NCBI RefSeq assembly: GCF_050589605.1
Contig: NZ_JBNGOO010000008.1
Origin: Granulosicoccus sp947495035
Lineage (GTDB): Bacteria; Pseudomonadota; Gammaproteobacteria; Granulosicoccales; Granulosicoccaceae
Reading direction: 5' to 3' (one strand)
Length of the DNA stretch: 64,000 bases
The notes under the pieces were generated by a model. It did no database searches, was not told where the DNA came from, and saw only the letters and a list, made by a program, of their open reading frames with translations. Shown here in pieces: positions 8,413-17,612 of this stretch. The translations under genes and the position numbers were made by a program. Within the stretch, counting starts at the first letter, position 1, and every line of letters starts with the position of its first letter.

Positions 8413-10635
8413 CTACCGTGATGTCGTGTCGGTCTGTGAAGTCCGGCCAGCAACATCGGTACCAGAGTCCAGGCTGGCCTGGCTCGGCAGTGCTGCAGTT
8501 CCCGACTGTGGATTGATAACACCTGTCGCATCGGAGGTCGGCAGGATGGTGTTCAGATCACCATCACGTGTATCGACACGCCGACCCTCGAAATACAGGT
8601 GCAGGTCTGGCAGAACGGGACGTCCGTCGCTGATGTAGGACTCATCCTGTTCGAACTGGCCAAGTTGTGCCGCTCGCAGATCGTCGTACTTGCTGCGACT
8701 GTAGAAGTCGGCGGTTTCCGGGTTGCGCAGTATCGTCGGGTGCAGGAACACCATCAGATTACGCTTCGACTTGCTGTTCGTGCGGTAGCGGAACAGGCTG
8801 CCAAGCAGCGGAATATCACCCAGAAAGGGCACCTTGCTGCGAGTGTCATTGATCTGGTCGTCCATCAGGCCGCCCAGCACCAGAGTCTGGCCGTCTTCCA
8901 CGAGTACGGTGGTCTTGATGGAACGTTTGTTGGTGGTGATGTCGGATGCGCCGGTGATCGCGGTGGCGCTGACGTCGGAGACTTCCTGCTCGATCTCCAT
9001 CTTGATGTTGTCGCCTTCGTTGATCTGCGGTTTCACCTTGAGACTGATACCCACGTCCTGACGCTCGATGGTCTGGAACGGGTTGTCGTTGGCCGAGGAC
9101 AGTTGCTGGCCGGTCACGAAGGGAACGTTCTGACCCACCACGATTTCCGCTTCCTGGTTGTCCATGGTGACAAGCGTCGGTGTGGACAGTATGTTGTTGT
9201 CGGTATCGGAAGCAATGGCGGAGAGCAGAAATCCGAAGTTGACGCCGTCGGACCCGAAACGCCCCAGAGCGAGGGAGAGACCCTGGCTCAGACTGGCACC
9301 TTCACTGGCAATGGTTCCGATCAGTGCCTGCGTGGCCCCACCGAGATTGGTGTAGGCGACCGGACGATCGCTGTCCGTACCGTCCACCGCAAAGTTCACA
9401 CCCAACTGCGAGCTGTTGTCCGTGGTCAGTTCGGCGATGATGGCTTCAACCAGAACCTGCGCCCGGCGGATATCCAGCTGTTCGACAACCGCCAGAATGC
9501 TGCGCATTTCGTCAGGCGGTGCCGTGATGATCAGGGCATTGGTATCTTCATCGGCCTGGATATCCACATTCGGCCGATCATTGTCCTGGGTTGCCCGGCG
9601 GATCAGCGATGCCGTGGGCACCTGAGGTGTCGGTGCGCCGCCGGCATCTGTCTGCGGTGCGGCCTGCGGTGTAGCGGTGTTGCCACCGGCATCCGCACTA
9701 CTGGTACCGATGAGCGCCTGTCCAGCGGAGACGCCGGTGAGGATGGCCAGCAGATCGGCCGCATTGGCATAGCGCAGGTAGACCACGCGCGTATTGCCGC
9801 CGGATTCGACAGGGGTGTCCAGATTCAGGATGATGCCGCGGGTGCGAGCGCGCGCGGAAGGGTCACCACTGAGCAGTATGCTGTTGGTTCTCTCATCGGC
9901 CGCAAAGCGTACCGCTCCCGGCGTGCCATTGATCTGCCCGCCGCCACTTTGCAGCGATTGCATGATGCGAATGATCTCGCTGGCAGAGGCATGGCTCAGG
10001 CGAACCACTTCCACTTCGTCATTGTCGGGACGGTCGATACCCTTGATGATATCGATCAGGCGCTGGATATTGGAGGCTCTGTCCGTCACGATCAGGGTGT
10101 TGGAGGAGGCATAGGCTGCCAGATGGCCTTGCTGCGGCACCAGGGGACGAAGGATGGGAACCAGCTGTGCGGCCGGCACGTTTTCCACCTTGATGACTTG
10201 TGTAACCAGTTGGTCGGAGGCGCTGTTGTCGGAGTCGAAGGCCGGGACCGGGCCCTGTTTGGCATTGACGTCAGGCACGATCTTGACCAGGTCGCCACTC
10301 GGCACGGCGGCATAGCCGTGGACCTGCAGTACTGACAGAAAGGTTTCGTACAGTTCCTCGGCATTCAATGGCGTGCTCGAGATCACCGTGACCCGGGCCT
10401 TGACCCGTGGGTCCACCACGAAATTCCGGCCCGACTGGCGGGAAACCGTCTGAATCAGCGAGTGTATGTCCGCGTTTTTCAGATTCAGGGTGAATGTGCC
10501 TTCCTGGGCCCGCACCGGTGTCGCCACGCCGGTCAGGGCGAGGGTTGCGGTGAAGGCTGCCGAGGTCGCCACGATGGAGGCGCGCAGGGCCAGAGCCGGT
10601 ATCAGTTGAGGATTGGACCGCTTAAACATTGTCAT
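8413..10635 (-). CDS. gspD: Type II secretion outer-membrane secretin GspD
   Basis: 740-residue secretin that forms the outer-membrane channel. A signal peptide ends near residue 43 (TPVRA-QEG). The N0 domain starts FTLNLKNADIHSLIQTVSRQ and is followed by N1-N3 domains with the DRASNIQRLIDIIKGID pattern. A low-complexity linker rich in Gly, Ala, Thr and Pro lies at about residues 315-345 inside N3, before the secretin domain. The secretin core holds PTLVTMDNQEAEIVVGQNVPF and VLVEDGQTLVLGGLM, ending with NLMVFLHPTIL. The C-terminal tail after the core is about 95 residues and Ser/Thr-rich, which may be the pilotin-binding S-domain region. It lies 71 bp after gspC. Confidence 0.95.
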   Translation of the reverse strand: MTMFKRSNPQLIPALALRASIVATSAAFTATLALTGVATPVRAQEGTFTLNLKNADIHSLIQTVSRQSGRNFVVDPRVKARVTVISSTPLNAEELYETFLSVLQVHGYAAVPSGDLVKIVPDVNAKQGPVPAFDSDNSASDQLVTQVIKVENVPAAQLVPILRPLVPQQGHLAAYASSNTLIVTDRASNIQRLIDIIKGIDRPDNDEVEVVRLSHASASEIIRIMQSLQSGGGQINGTPGAVRFAADERTNSILLSGDPSARARTRGIILNLDTPVESGGNTRVVYLRYANAADLLAILTGVSAGQALIGTSSADAGGNTATPQAAPQTDAGGAPTPQVPTASLIRRATQDNDRPNVDIQADEDTNALIITAPPDEMRSILAVVEQLDIRRAQVLVEAIIAELTTDNSSQLGVNFAVDGTDSDRPVAYTNLGGATQALIGTIASEGASLSQGLSLALGRFGSDGVNFGFLLSAIASDTDNNILSTPTLVTMDNQEAEIVVGQNVPFVTGQQLSSANDNPFQTIERQDVGISLKVKPQINEGDNIKMEIEQEVSDVSATAITGASDITTNKRSIKTTVLVEDGQTLVLGGLMDDQINDTRSKVPFLGDIPLLGSLFRYRTNSKSKRNLMVFLHPTILRNPETADFYSRSKYDDLRAAQLGQFEQDESYISDGRPVLPDLHLYFEGRRVDTRDGDLNTILPTSDATGVINPQSGTAALPSQASLDSGTDVAGRTSQTDTTSR

Positions 10636-10706
10636 TGAGAGCCGGAAGCTGTTCGCTGAGTGTAGCCGTAAAGACGCATGGGTGGTAATTCAGGGACGTC
10701 AAGGCT

Positions 10707-11615
10707 CTATTGAGCCAGCGAGATCGAGATGGGGACTTCGACACCATCTCGCAGGATCGTGACGTCGAGACTTTCCGCCTTGACCGCATTGCGCAGCGCG
10801 CGAATGCCCTGTTTCTGACTGTTCAGCTGGATATTGTTGACGCTGGTGATGACATCACCGGCAACAATTCCCTGTGCTTCCAGTATTTCGGGGTTCTGCT
10901 TGGGGGTAATACGGTAACCGACCAGCTTGCCATTCTCCTGATAGGGCTCTGCTGCCACGACCCGTCCCAGCATGGAGGGGTTACGTGCCAGGGTGTCGCG
11001 CAAGTCGCGAGGGTTGCTGGGCAACTCGATCGGCTGGTCAGCGTTGGCATTCTGGTTCTGACTGCGAGCGCTGCTGGCACTTTCTACCGGACGGCTGGCA
11101 ATGGGTTGCACGTTTTCGGGCAGCATCAGTTTTTCAAGCTTGCCCCGATTGCGCAGTACGACGTGATCGGCATAGACCGCCTCCAGGGAGGTTTCACCGC
11201 TGATCTTGTCACCGATGCCATAGGCGTTCTGCTCGGCAGAACCGGCACTGATGATGGCAATGGCATTTTCCGCCGGTTCGTAGGCAAAAACACCTGCCAG
11301 CTGCAGATTGAGACTGGTGTTCTTGATGGGCTCCTGTGGCTTGGGTGCCTCGACGACAACCGGCTTCTTGCTGGCATCACCGAACAGATGAATCGAGGCG
11401 ATGGCTCGCGCCAGTTCGGTTGGCCCGGGGGCATTGCTGCTGGTCACGGTAACAGGGCCGACGTCCGCCAGAGGCGCAGGTTCGGGTTGCGGTAGCAGTT
11501 TGACAGTGATCGCAGCCAGTGCCACGCCGACGCCTGCAACCAGCAGGGTATTGGCCATGCGCGGTAAACGCGTACTCTTGCCGGGCATCGCCATTGATGA
11601 CGCAGTCGCACTCAT
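10707..11615 (-). CDS. gspC: Type II secretion inner-membrane protein GspC
   Basis: 302-residue protein that couples the inner-membrane platform to the GspD secretin. It has one membrane helix at about 20-40, a periplasmic HR domain (SIHLFGDASKK through NTSLNLQLAGVFA, then VYADHVVLRNRGKLEKLML), and a PDZ-like C-terminal domain (GYRITPKQNPEILEAQGIVAGDVITSVNN). AGGA lies nine bases before the ATG at 11615. It is the first gene of the gspC-D-E-F unit, so the promoter should lie in 11616-11900. Confidence 0.93.
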   Translation of the reverse strand: MSATASSMAMPGKSTRLPRMANTLLVAGVGVALAAITVKLLPQPEPAPLADVGPVTVTSSNAPGPTELARAIASIHLFGDASKKPVVVEAPKPQEPIKNTSLNLQLAGVFAYEPAENAIAIISAGSAEQNAYGIGDKISGETSLEAVYADHVVLRNRGKLEKLMLPENVQPIASRPVESASSARSQNQNANADQPIELPSNPRDLRDTLARNPSMLGRVVAAEPYQENGKLVGYRITPKQNPEILEAQGIVAGDVITSVNNIQLNSQKQGIRALRNAVKAESLDVTILRDGVEVPISISLAQ

Positions 11616-12003
11616 GATAGTGGATCCTGGTGGGGTTCTGAAAGAAGGCGGTTTGCCGCAGACGAATCAGATGTGGACAAATTGACCTCTTTTCGAGCGC
11701 AAGGTTCGATGGAACAGGGAAGGTGTGCGCAGTGTAACGCCTGACGTCGCCGTCGCGAGTCGGTGTACACGGAAACACTAACAATATTGAAGCCAACAGT
11801 CGCATCTGTCTTGTCAAATTGATGACGATACGGGAAGGCAAGGCGCTCTCTGAGGGGAGCGCTGACTGATGACCGGGGAGGTAGGCGCCGGAGGATCAGG
11901 GCTGGGGGCCGACAGGGACGTGGCTGGACGGCTGCGAGCATCTTCATCGCAGTGCGACCCGGACAGACAGGCGTCCGGGCCGATGAGTGTCTTCGGTAAC
12001 CCG
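11616..12003. other. Intergenic region upstream of gspC
   Basis: 388 bp without a credible gene. It must carry the gspC promoter on the minus strand and the end of the HU transcript. Apart from the hairpin at 11958-11979 I see no clear element. Confidence 0.5.
11958..11979 (-). terminator. Hairpin downstream of the HU-like gene
   Basis: Perfect 7-bp arms CCCGGAC (11958-11964) and GTCCGGG (11973-11979) with an 8-nt loop, 25 bp beyond the stop codon of the HU-like gene. No T-run follows, so terminator function is tentative. Confidence 0.4.
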
Positions 12004-12501
12004 TTACACCATGTCCTTCAGGTTTTTCAGAGGAGTGACCTTGACGACCTTGCGGGCCGGCTTTGCCTTGAAGGTAGTCTCCTCACCCGTGAACGGATTG
12101 ATTCCCTTGCGGGCTCGAGTAGCTGGACGCTTGTTGACGCGGATTTTCATCAGGCCGGGAACACTGAAAGTTCCTGGTCCACGTGGCTTGAGGTTTTCCT
12201 GGATCAGATCGTTCAGGGCGTCGAATACGGAGATGACCTGCTTGCGGCTCAGCTCGGTTGTTTCGGCGATGGAGGCCAGGATTTCGGATTTGGTGGGTGG
12301 CTTCTTCACACCACCGGCAACGGCAGGAGATGCCTTCTTCTTGGCCGCGGGAACTTTCTTCGCGACGGGGACTTTCTTGGCGGTTGCTTTCTTGGCAGTC
12401 GCTTTCTTGGCGGTTGCCTTCTTGGCAACGGCTTTTTTGGCAACGGCTTTCTTTTTCGCTACCGGTACTTTCTTGGCTACTGCTTTCTTCTTTGCCGCCA
12501 T
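12004..12501 (-). CDS. HU-family DNA-binding protein with lysine-rich N-terminal extension
   Basis: 165-residue nucleoid protein. The first about 60 residues are a histone-H1-like tail built from AKKA, AKKV and PVAKK repeats. The rest is an HU/IHF fold: TKSEILASIAETTELSRKQVISVF, then the beta arm NPFTGEETTFKAKPARKVVKV. In the arm and core, GTFSVPGLMKIRVNKRPATRARKGINP matches HU proteins. The ATG at 12501 is preceded by AGAGGA and is preferred over a longer frame to 12633. HU proteins with Lys-rich tails are known (for example C-terminal in mycobacteria); here the tail is N-terminal. It would bind DNA with little sequence preference and compact the chromosome. Two palindromic elements lie 160-210 bp upstream. 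Confidence 0.9.
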   Translation of the reverse strand: MAAKKKAVAKKVPVAKKKAVAKKAVAKKATAKKATAKKATAKKVPVAKKVPAAKKKASPAVAGGVKKPPTKSEILASIAETTELSRKQVISVFDALNDLIQENLKPRGPGTFSVPGLMKIRVNKRPATRARKGINPFTGEETTFKAKPARKVVKVTPLKNLKDMV

Positions 12502-12835
12502 GTGTGATTCCTCTGCTTGCTGTTGACTATGAAAGTTGATGTTCATGCAATGGCATGTCACGGCGTTTCCGCGATCCATACCGTTGTTCAAAACGCGCGA
12601 AAAGTAACACAGTTGGCGCGTCATAGTCAGCATATATAGACCAATAGACGCAAAAAACCCTGTATTTACAGCAGAAAATATCAGTTAGAGACAAAAAAAG
12701 CTGTATTTACAGGGTAATTCGGGCCGGGTAAACGCGATTTCGGTCGAGTTGTCAGTGCGGGCTCGTCGTCACCTTCGGTTCGTCGAGCAGCTCCACTTCC
12801 GTCATCGGGCAAGTGTTCTGATCCGCGAATGCAAA
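12502..12835. other. AT-rich regulatory region upstream of the HU-like gene
   Basis: 334 bp without a gene, AT-rich compared with its surroundings between 12630 and 12715. It holds the twin palindromes at 12660-12712 and a TATATA stretch near 12632. The promoter of the HU-like gene should lie here on the minus strand. The distal part also contains the end of the yggT transcript. Confidence 0.6.
12660..12712. promoter_or_regulatory. Two identical near-palindromes upstream of the HU-like gene
   Basis: The 12-mer CTGTATTTACAG occurs at 12660-12671 and again at 12701-12712, 41 bp apart start to start, about four helical turns. Each copy is an inverted repeat with arms CTGTA and TACAG around TT. 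Outer bases extend the pair symmetrically: CC precedes the first copy and GG follows the second. This looks like a pair of operator sites for one dimeric regulator, possibly with looping. The regulator is unknown. Confidence 0.55.
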
Positions 12836-13438
12836 TCAGACACCGAACAATTGTTGCAGGGTTCCCAGCAGAAAGATGCGTAGCGCGAACAGCCCGATGA
12901 TCGTGAAAAACACGGTCAGATCCAGTCCGCCCATGGGGGGCAGGACTTTGCGAAGTGGACGCAGTACCGGTTCTCCGATGGAGGTGACCAGTGAATGCAC
13001 GGGGTTGCCCGCTGCACCGGGAATCCAGCTCAGAACGGCCTGGATGATCAAGGCAAAGATGAAGACATTGAACAGCTGATGGATGAGATCGAGCAGGGCG
13101 AGAATCACCAGTTTGGCAACCGGTGCTGCACTGACCAGGATCGATTGTCCGAGAGCTGGAACATAGCCTAGGCTGAGCAGTTTGAAGATCAGCAACTTCA
13201 GCAGCAGTATGCCGAAGCAGAGTACCAGGGATGCCGTATCGTATCGTTTGATGCTGGGAATCACACGACGCAGGGGCACCAGCAAGGGATCGGTGATTCG
13301 CACCACGCCTTGAGCCAGGGGGTTGTAGTAATCGGCGCGAACTGTCTGCATGACAAAGCGCACGGCCACGACAGTGGCATAGAGGTTGAACAGAATGCCG
13401 AGGATGAAGCCGATGGCATTCAGTGCAGGATTGGCCAT
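12836..13438 (-). CDS. yggT: YggT-family membrane protein
   Basis: 200-residue integral membrane protein made of two YggT domains, each with two hydrophobic helices. The hallmark pattern of position after a helix, NPLAQGVVRITDPLLVPLRR, is repeated as NPVHSLVTSIGEPVLRPLRK followed by a PPMGGLDLT turn. YggT proteins have been linked to osmotic stress tolerance and septum-region proteins, but their activity is unclear. Its place next to proC and near yggS is the widely conserved gammaproteobacterial order. The ATG at 13438 fits the family start. Confidence 0.93.
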   Translation of the reverse strand: MANPALNAIGFILGILFNLYATVVAVRFVMQTVRADYYNPLAQGVVRITDPLLVPLRRVIPSIKRYDTASLVLCFGILLLKLLIFKLLSLGYVPALGQSILVSAAPVAKLVILALLDLIHQLFNVFIFALIIQAVLSWIPGAAGNPVHSLVTSIGEPVLRPLRKVLPPMGGLDLTVFFTIIGLFALRIFLLGTLQQLFGV

Positions 13439-13572
13439 GATGGAAAATTCTCCGAAAGAGTGTCAGTTACATTGAGCAAGGGAGTTGTCCGCACCGGATT
13501 CGAGCAGGCAGCGGAGCAGAATACGTCATGCAAGCGCTGCGTCGTTCGAATCCGGGCGGACAGGTCAGACGG

Positions 13573-14427
13573 TTACTGCGGTGCGAGCTGGTCCCCTAAC
13601 TCCACGGCACGATCATGTGCCGCCTGCATCGCCTCGCGAACGATGGCAGGCGTATCCCGAGCATCGAACACCTGTAGAGCAGCAGCAGTTGTGCCACCTT
13701 TGGAGGTGACATTCTCGCGCAGTTGTCCCGGAGGCAGTTCGCGCGTGCGTGCCATGCTGGCTGCCCCGAAGGCGGTTTCCATGGCCAGGGTTTCTGCAGA
13801 CTCCGCATCCAGCCCCAGTGCCTGAGCAGCAGCACTCATGTGTTCGATGAGGTAGAAGAAGTAGGCGGGTCCACTACCGGAGACCGCCGTCACGGCATCC
13901 AGCATGGACTCCTTCTCCACCCATAGCGTCACGCCTGCGGTATCGAGCAGCTCGCCTGCCTGCTGTCGATGCTGTTCCGAGCATTCGTCGGATGCGAACA
14001 GCCCGGTTACACCAAGACCCAGCAGTGCCGGAGTATTGGGCATGCAACGGACCACCGCAGTTCCCCCTGGTAGCCAGGCCTGCATGCTCGATGCCCTGAC
14101 GCCAGCGGCAACCGAGATGAACAGCGGCGCCAACCGTTGCTGCGTGCCGGCATCGAGCTTGCCGAAGGCATCTGCAAAATCCCGGCAAACCGGTTCGACG
14201 ATATGTGGCTTGACCGCTATCACCAGACCCAGTGCTTCGTCCGAGGCTGCCTCGAACAGGTCTGCAAAGGATGCCGCCGACCGAATGCCGAAGCGTTCCA
14301 CGACACGATTGCAGGCTTCGGCGTTCGGATCGATGACGGTGACACTGGCAGAGTCAGCGCCATTGTTGATCAACCCGCCTATGAGACTGCTGGCCATGTT
14401 GCCGGCACCGATGAAAACCCATTGCAT
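13573..14427 (-). CDS. proC: Pyrroline-5-carboxylate reductase
   Basis: 284-residue enzyme for the last step of proline synthesis, reducing 1-pyrroline-5-carboxylate to proline with NAD(P)H. The Rossmann start FIGAGNMASSLIGGLI, the segment VVRCMPNTPALLGLGVTGLF, the SGSGPAYFFYLIEHM stretch and the C-terminal signature LRENVTSKGGTTAAAL are all present. The length is near the usual 270. The ATG overlaps the stop of the transaldolase gene by one base, so both are probably translated from one message. Confidence 0.96.
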   Translation of the reverse strand: MQWVFIGAGNMASSLIGGLINNGADSASVTVIDPNAEACNRVVERFGIRSAASFADLFEAASDEALGLVIAVKPHIVEPVCRDFADAFGKLDAGTQQRLAPLFISVAAGVRASSMQAWLPGGTAVVRCMPNTPALLGLGVTGLFASDECSEQHRQQAGELLDTAGVTLWVEKESMLDAVTAVSGSGPAYFFYLIEHMSAAAQALGLDAESAETLAMETAFGAASMARTRELPPGQLRENVTSKGGTTAAALQVFDARDTPAIVREAMQAAHDRAVELGDQLAPQ

Positions 14428-15554
14428 CAGCTGGCTACCGTTTGCCGCTTTTCAGCCAGCACATCCAGCAGACGGCCGAAGGCTTCTTCGAAGGAGGCGA
14501 TGCCGGCGCGTTCGAGTTCGTCGGTAATGTCATTGAGCGATATGCCAAGCTCGTTCAGTGCGGAGATTTCCGAATGAGCTGCGGAGAGGTTCTGTGTCAG
14601 TCTGGACTCTGCCACTCCATGATCCTTGAATGCATCCAGTGTGGCAGGCGGCAGCGTATTGACTGTATCGGGGCCGATCAGTTCCTCTACATAAAGTACA
14701 TCGGAGTAGTCAGGATTCTTCACGCCGGTGCTGGCCCAGAGAAGTCGTTGCGGGCGAGCTCCCTGTTCCTTCAGTTTGCCGAACTGTTCACTGCCGAAGA
14801 GATTGACGAAGTGACCGTAGGCGACCTTGGCATTGGCGATGGCAATCTTGCCCAGCAAGGCCTTGGCCGCGTCACTGCCGTTCTCGCTCAGTGCCTTGTC
14901 AGCACTGACATCGACACGGCTGACGAAAAAACTGGCTACCGAGGCGATGCGATCGATGTCGTGGCCATCGGCAAGGCGTCTTTCCAGACCACGAATATAG
15001 GCCTGTGCAATTTCGCGATAGCGCGAGATGCTGAACAACAGGGTGACGTTGACGTTGATGCCCAGAGCCGTCAGCGCTTCGAACGCCTTGACCCCTTCGG
15101 AGGTGCCCGGCACCTTGATCATGAGGTTTGGGCGATTGACCCGTTCATGCAGTTCGACGCCCATGGCGATGGTGCCTGCAGCATCATGCGCCAGATCGGG
15201 GGTAACCTCGAGACTGACCATGCCATCCACACCACCGGTCTGTTCGTAGGTGTCTGCAAATGCATCGGCGGCTGCCTGGATATCGGGAATGGCCAGCTGA
15301 TTGAACAGCTCCAGCTGGGTGATGTCGGGTGAACCGGCAACGATCTCGCCAATGGCTTCGTCGTATTCGCTGGTCTTGGCAATGGCCTGTTCGAAAATGG
15401 CAGGGTTGGACGTCAGGCCCATGATCCTGTCATCACGGATCATGGCCTGCAGGTCGCCGTCGAGCAGGCTTTTCTGGATGTAGTCGAGCCACATGCTCTG
15501 ACCGATTTCGTAGGCGGCGGCCACCGGGTTGGAAGTGCTGTTCTGTTGGCTCAT
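14427..15554 (-). CDS. tal: Transaldolase
   Basis: 375-residue transaldolase of the pentose phosphate pathway, moving a dihydroxyacetone unit between sugar phosphates. The length and MGLTSNPAIFEQAIAKTSEYD start match the long Tal type (TIGR00876) rather than the E. coli TalB type. The Schiff-base Lys is in NLMIKVPGTSEG (Lys147), followed by GINVNVTLLFSISRY. The start has AGGACA upstream. Its insertion between yggS and proC is unusual, because these two genes are adjacent in most gammaproteobacteria. Confidence 0.95.
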   Translation of the reverse strand: MSQQNSTSNPVAAAYEIGQSMWLDYIQKSLLDGDLQAMIRDDRIMGLTSNPAIFEQAIAKTSEYDEAIGEIVAGSPDITQLELFNQLAIPDIQAAADAFADTYEQTGGVDGMVSLEVTPDLAHDAAGTIAMGVELHERVNRPNLMIKVPGTSEGVKAFEALTALGINVNVTLLFSISRYREIAQAYIRGLERRLADGHDIDRIASVASFFVSRVDVSADKALSENGSDAAKALLGKIAIANAKVAYGHFVNLFGSEQFGKLKEQGARPQRLLWASTGVKNPDYSDVLYVEELIGPDTVNTLPPATLDAFKDHGVAESRLTQNLSAAHSEISALNELGISLNDITDELERAGIASFEEAFGRLLDVLAEKRQTVAS

Positions 15555-15666
15555 GATGATGTGTCCTTATTGAGTATGAGTAGTCTACCAAGATTGCCTG
15601 TTGTACTGAGGCTGCTTGAATGAGTGATGAATTCTGTCTGTCGAAGTTCGCCTGGTGCCTGCGTCG

Positions 15667-16368
15667 TCAGTTGTCACGTTGCCCGAATATGGCCGTGCCG
15701 ATACGCACCAGCGTGGCCCCTTCGGCAATTGCCGCTTCCATGTCAGCACTCATCCCCATGGACAGGGTGTCCATGCCGGGGTGGCGTTTCTGCAGCGATT
15801 GCAGGCATTCATGCAGGCGGGCAAAGACTTGTCGCTGTTCTTCGAAGTCGCTTCGTGGGGCGGGGATGGCCATCAGACCACGCAGTGTGAGGCCTGGCAG
15901 TTCGGCGCACTCGTCAGCCAGTTGGTCGACCTCATCGAACTCGACGCCGGCCTTCGCGGATTCATTGTCGGTGTTGACCTGCAGGCAGATGTTCAATGGG
16001 GCCATTCCCGCAGGACGTTGTTCGGACAGACGTCTGGCCACCTTGAGCCGGTCGACACCATGAGCCCATTGAAAGTGCTCGGCAATACTGGCGGTTTTTC
16101 GCGACTGAATGGCTCCGATGAAGTGCCATTGCAGAGTTGCATCATCGAGTGCCAGGATTTTCTCGACGCCTTCCTCCACGTAATTTTCGCCGAAGGCTCG
16201 TTGGCCTGCCTGTATGGCGGCCTGAATGGCAGACAGTGGCTTGCGTTTGCTGACCGCCAGCAGTTGCACGCTGCCGGGTGATCTGGCATGACGGACTTCA
16301 TGAGTCCGGATGTCCTGTTGCACCTTCTGCAATACCAGGACAATGTCCGAGGTCTGGCTGTCGTTCAT
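15667..16368 (-). CDS. yggS: YggS-type PLP homeostasis protein
   Basis: 233-residue pyridoxal-phosphate-binding protein (PLPBP/PROSC family) that controls the supply of free PLP and affects amino-acid balance. The PLP Lys sits in LLAVSKRKP (Lys41), and the fold shows FGENYVEEG, WHFIGAIQSRK, LMAIPAP and SMGMSADMEAAIAEGATLVRIG. The ATG at 16368 gives the usual family length; a GTG seven codons upstream is possible. It is divergent from pilT with about 200 bp between, the same arrangement as in Pseudomonas. Confidence 0.95.
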   Translation of the reverse strand: MNDSQTSDIVLVLQKVQQDIRTHEVRHARSPGSVQLLAVSKRKPLSAIQAAIQAGQRAFGENYVEEGVEKILALDDATLQWHFIGAIQSRKTASIAEHFQWAHGVDRLKVARRLSEQRPAGMAPLNICLQVNTDNESAKAGVEFDEVDQLADECAELPGLTLRGLMAIPAPRSDFEEQRQVFARLHECLQSLQKRHPGMDTLSMGMSADMEAAIAEGATLVRIGTAIFGQRDN

Positions 16369-16574
16369 CTTGGATGTGTCTGTGTTCACGTTATGAAGTC
16401 TCGGCGGACGGGTTTTTCCGTCATCAGCAGTTGCCGTGTGGCCGACAGGCTAACAAAAACAGGGCAGCGGCCGACACTATGAAAGTAGAGCAGACTCGAC
16501 CGTGCTGGTCAGCTTGCTCCGATGCTTCTGTTGCAGTCATTGCCTGCACCTCGAATAGACAAGGTTCAAGATTC

Positions 16575-17612
16575 ATGGATATCGCTCAACTTCTGACATT
16601 CGGCGTCAAGAACGGCGCCTCGGACATGCATTTGTCAGCGGGTCTGCCGCCGATGATACGCGTCGATGGCGACATGCGTCGGGTCAACGTACCCGCCCTG
16701 GACCATGCGGCTGTTCAGGCCATGGTGTACGACATCATGAACGACAAGCAACGCAAGGACTATGAAGAGAAGCTGGAGACGGATTTCTCCTTTGAAATAC
16801 CGGACACTGCCCGATTTCGTGTCAATGCCTTCAATCAGAACCGGGGTTGTGGTGCGGTCTTCCGAACCATCCCGTCTGAAGTGCTGACACTGGAACAGCT
16901 GGGTGCTCCCCGCATCTTTCAGGAAATCTCGGCCTTGCCGCGCGGTATCGTTCTGGTCACCGGACCTACAGGCTCCGGCAAGTCCACCACACTGGCCGCC
17001 ATGATGGACTACAAGAACGAGTCCGAGCTCGGGCATATCCTGACCATCGAGGATCCGATCGAGTTCGTGCATGAAAGCAAGAAGTGTCTGATCAATCAAC
17101 GCGAGGTGCATCGCGATACCTATGGCTTCTCCGAAGCCCTGCGTTCTGCGTTGCGTGAGGATCCGGATGTGATTCTGGTGGGGGAAATGCGAGACATGGA
17201 AACCATCTCGCTGGCTCTGACCGCGGCCGAGACCGGGCATCTGGTCTTCGGCACCCTGCACACCAGTTCCGCAGCCAAGACGGTGGATCGAATCGTCGAT
17301 GTGTTTCCCGCAGGAGAAAAACCCATGGTTCGCTCGATGTTGTCGGAGTCATTGCGGGCAGTCATATCGCAGACTTTGTTGAAGAAGACCGGAGGCGGTC
17401 GAGTTGCGGCACACGAGATCATGATCGGCACACCCGCCATTCGCAACCTGATCCGTGAAGACAAGGTAGCGCAGATGTATTCCGCCATTCAGACAGGTCA
17501 GGCGCATGGCATGCAGACGCTGGACCAGAACCTCAAGGAACTGGTCAATCGCGGCGTGGTGGATCTGGCCGAAGCGCGCAAGAAGGCGCAGAACCCCGAC
17601 AGTCTGATGTAG
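16575..17612 (+). CDS. pilT: Type IV pilus retraction ATPase PilT
   Basis: 345-residue cytoplasmic hexameric ATPase that depolymerises pili during twitching. The motifs are ASDMHLSAGLPP (15-26), Walker A GPTGSGKST (130-138), Asp box IEDPIEF, Walker B DPDVILVGEMRD, His box TGHLVFGTLHT and the PilT-specific AIRNLIRE (288-295). The ATG at 16575 gives the usual length; the frame is open further upstream but overlaps yggS antisense. pilU follows after 120 bp. Confidence 0.97.
   Translation: MDIAQLLTFGVKNGASDMHLSAGLPPMIRVDGDMRRVNVPALDHAAVQAMVYDIMNDKQRKDYEEKLETDFSFEIPDTARFRVNAFNQNRGCGAVFRTIPSEVLTLEQLGAPRIFQEISALPRGIVLVTGPTGSGKSTTLAAMMDYKNESELGHILTIEDPIEFVHESKKCLINQREVHRDTYGFSEALRSALREDPDVILVGEMRDMETISLALTAAETGHLVFGTLHTSSAAKTVDRIVDVFPAGEKPMVRSMLSESLRAVISQTLLKKTGGGRVAAHEIMIGTPAIRNLIREDKVAQMYSAIQTGQAHGMQTLDQNLKELVNRGVVDLAEARKKAQNPDSLM

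Noticed and set aside
8599..10335. 578-codon plus-strand frame opposite gspD
   Set aside because: It is antisense to a well-supported secretin gene and shows only the composition expected from the complementary strand.
12660..12712. LexA (SOS) boxes
   Set aside because: The sites have CTG-N6-CAG spacing, whereas LexA boxes of gammaproteobacteria need CTG-N10-CAG.
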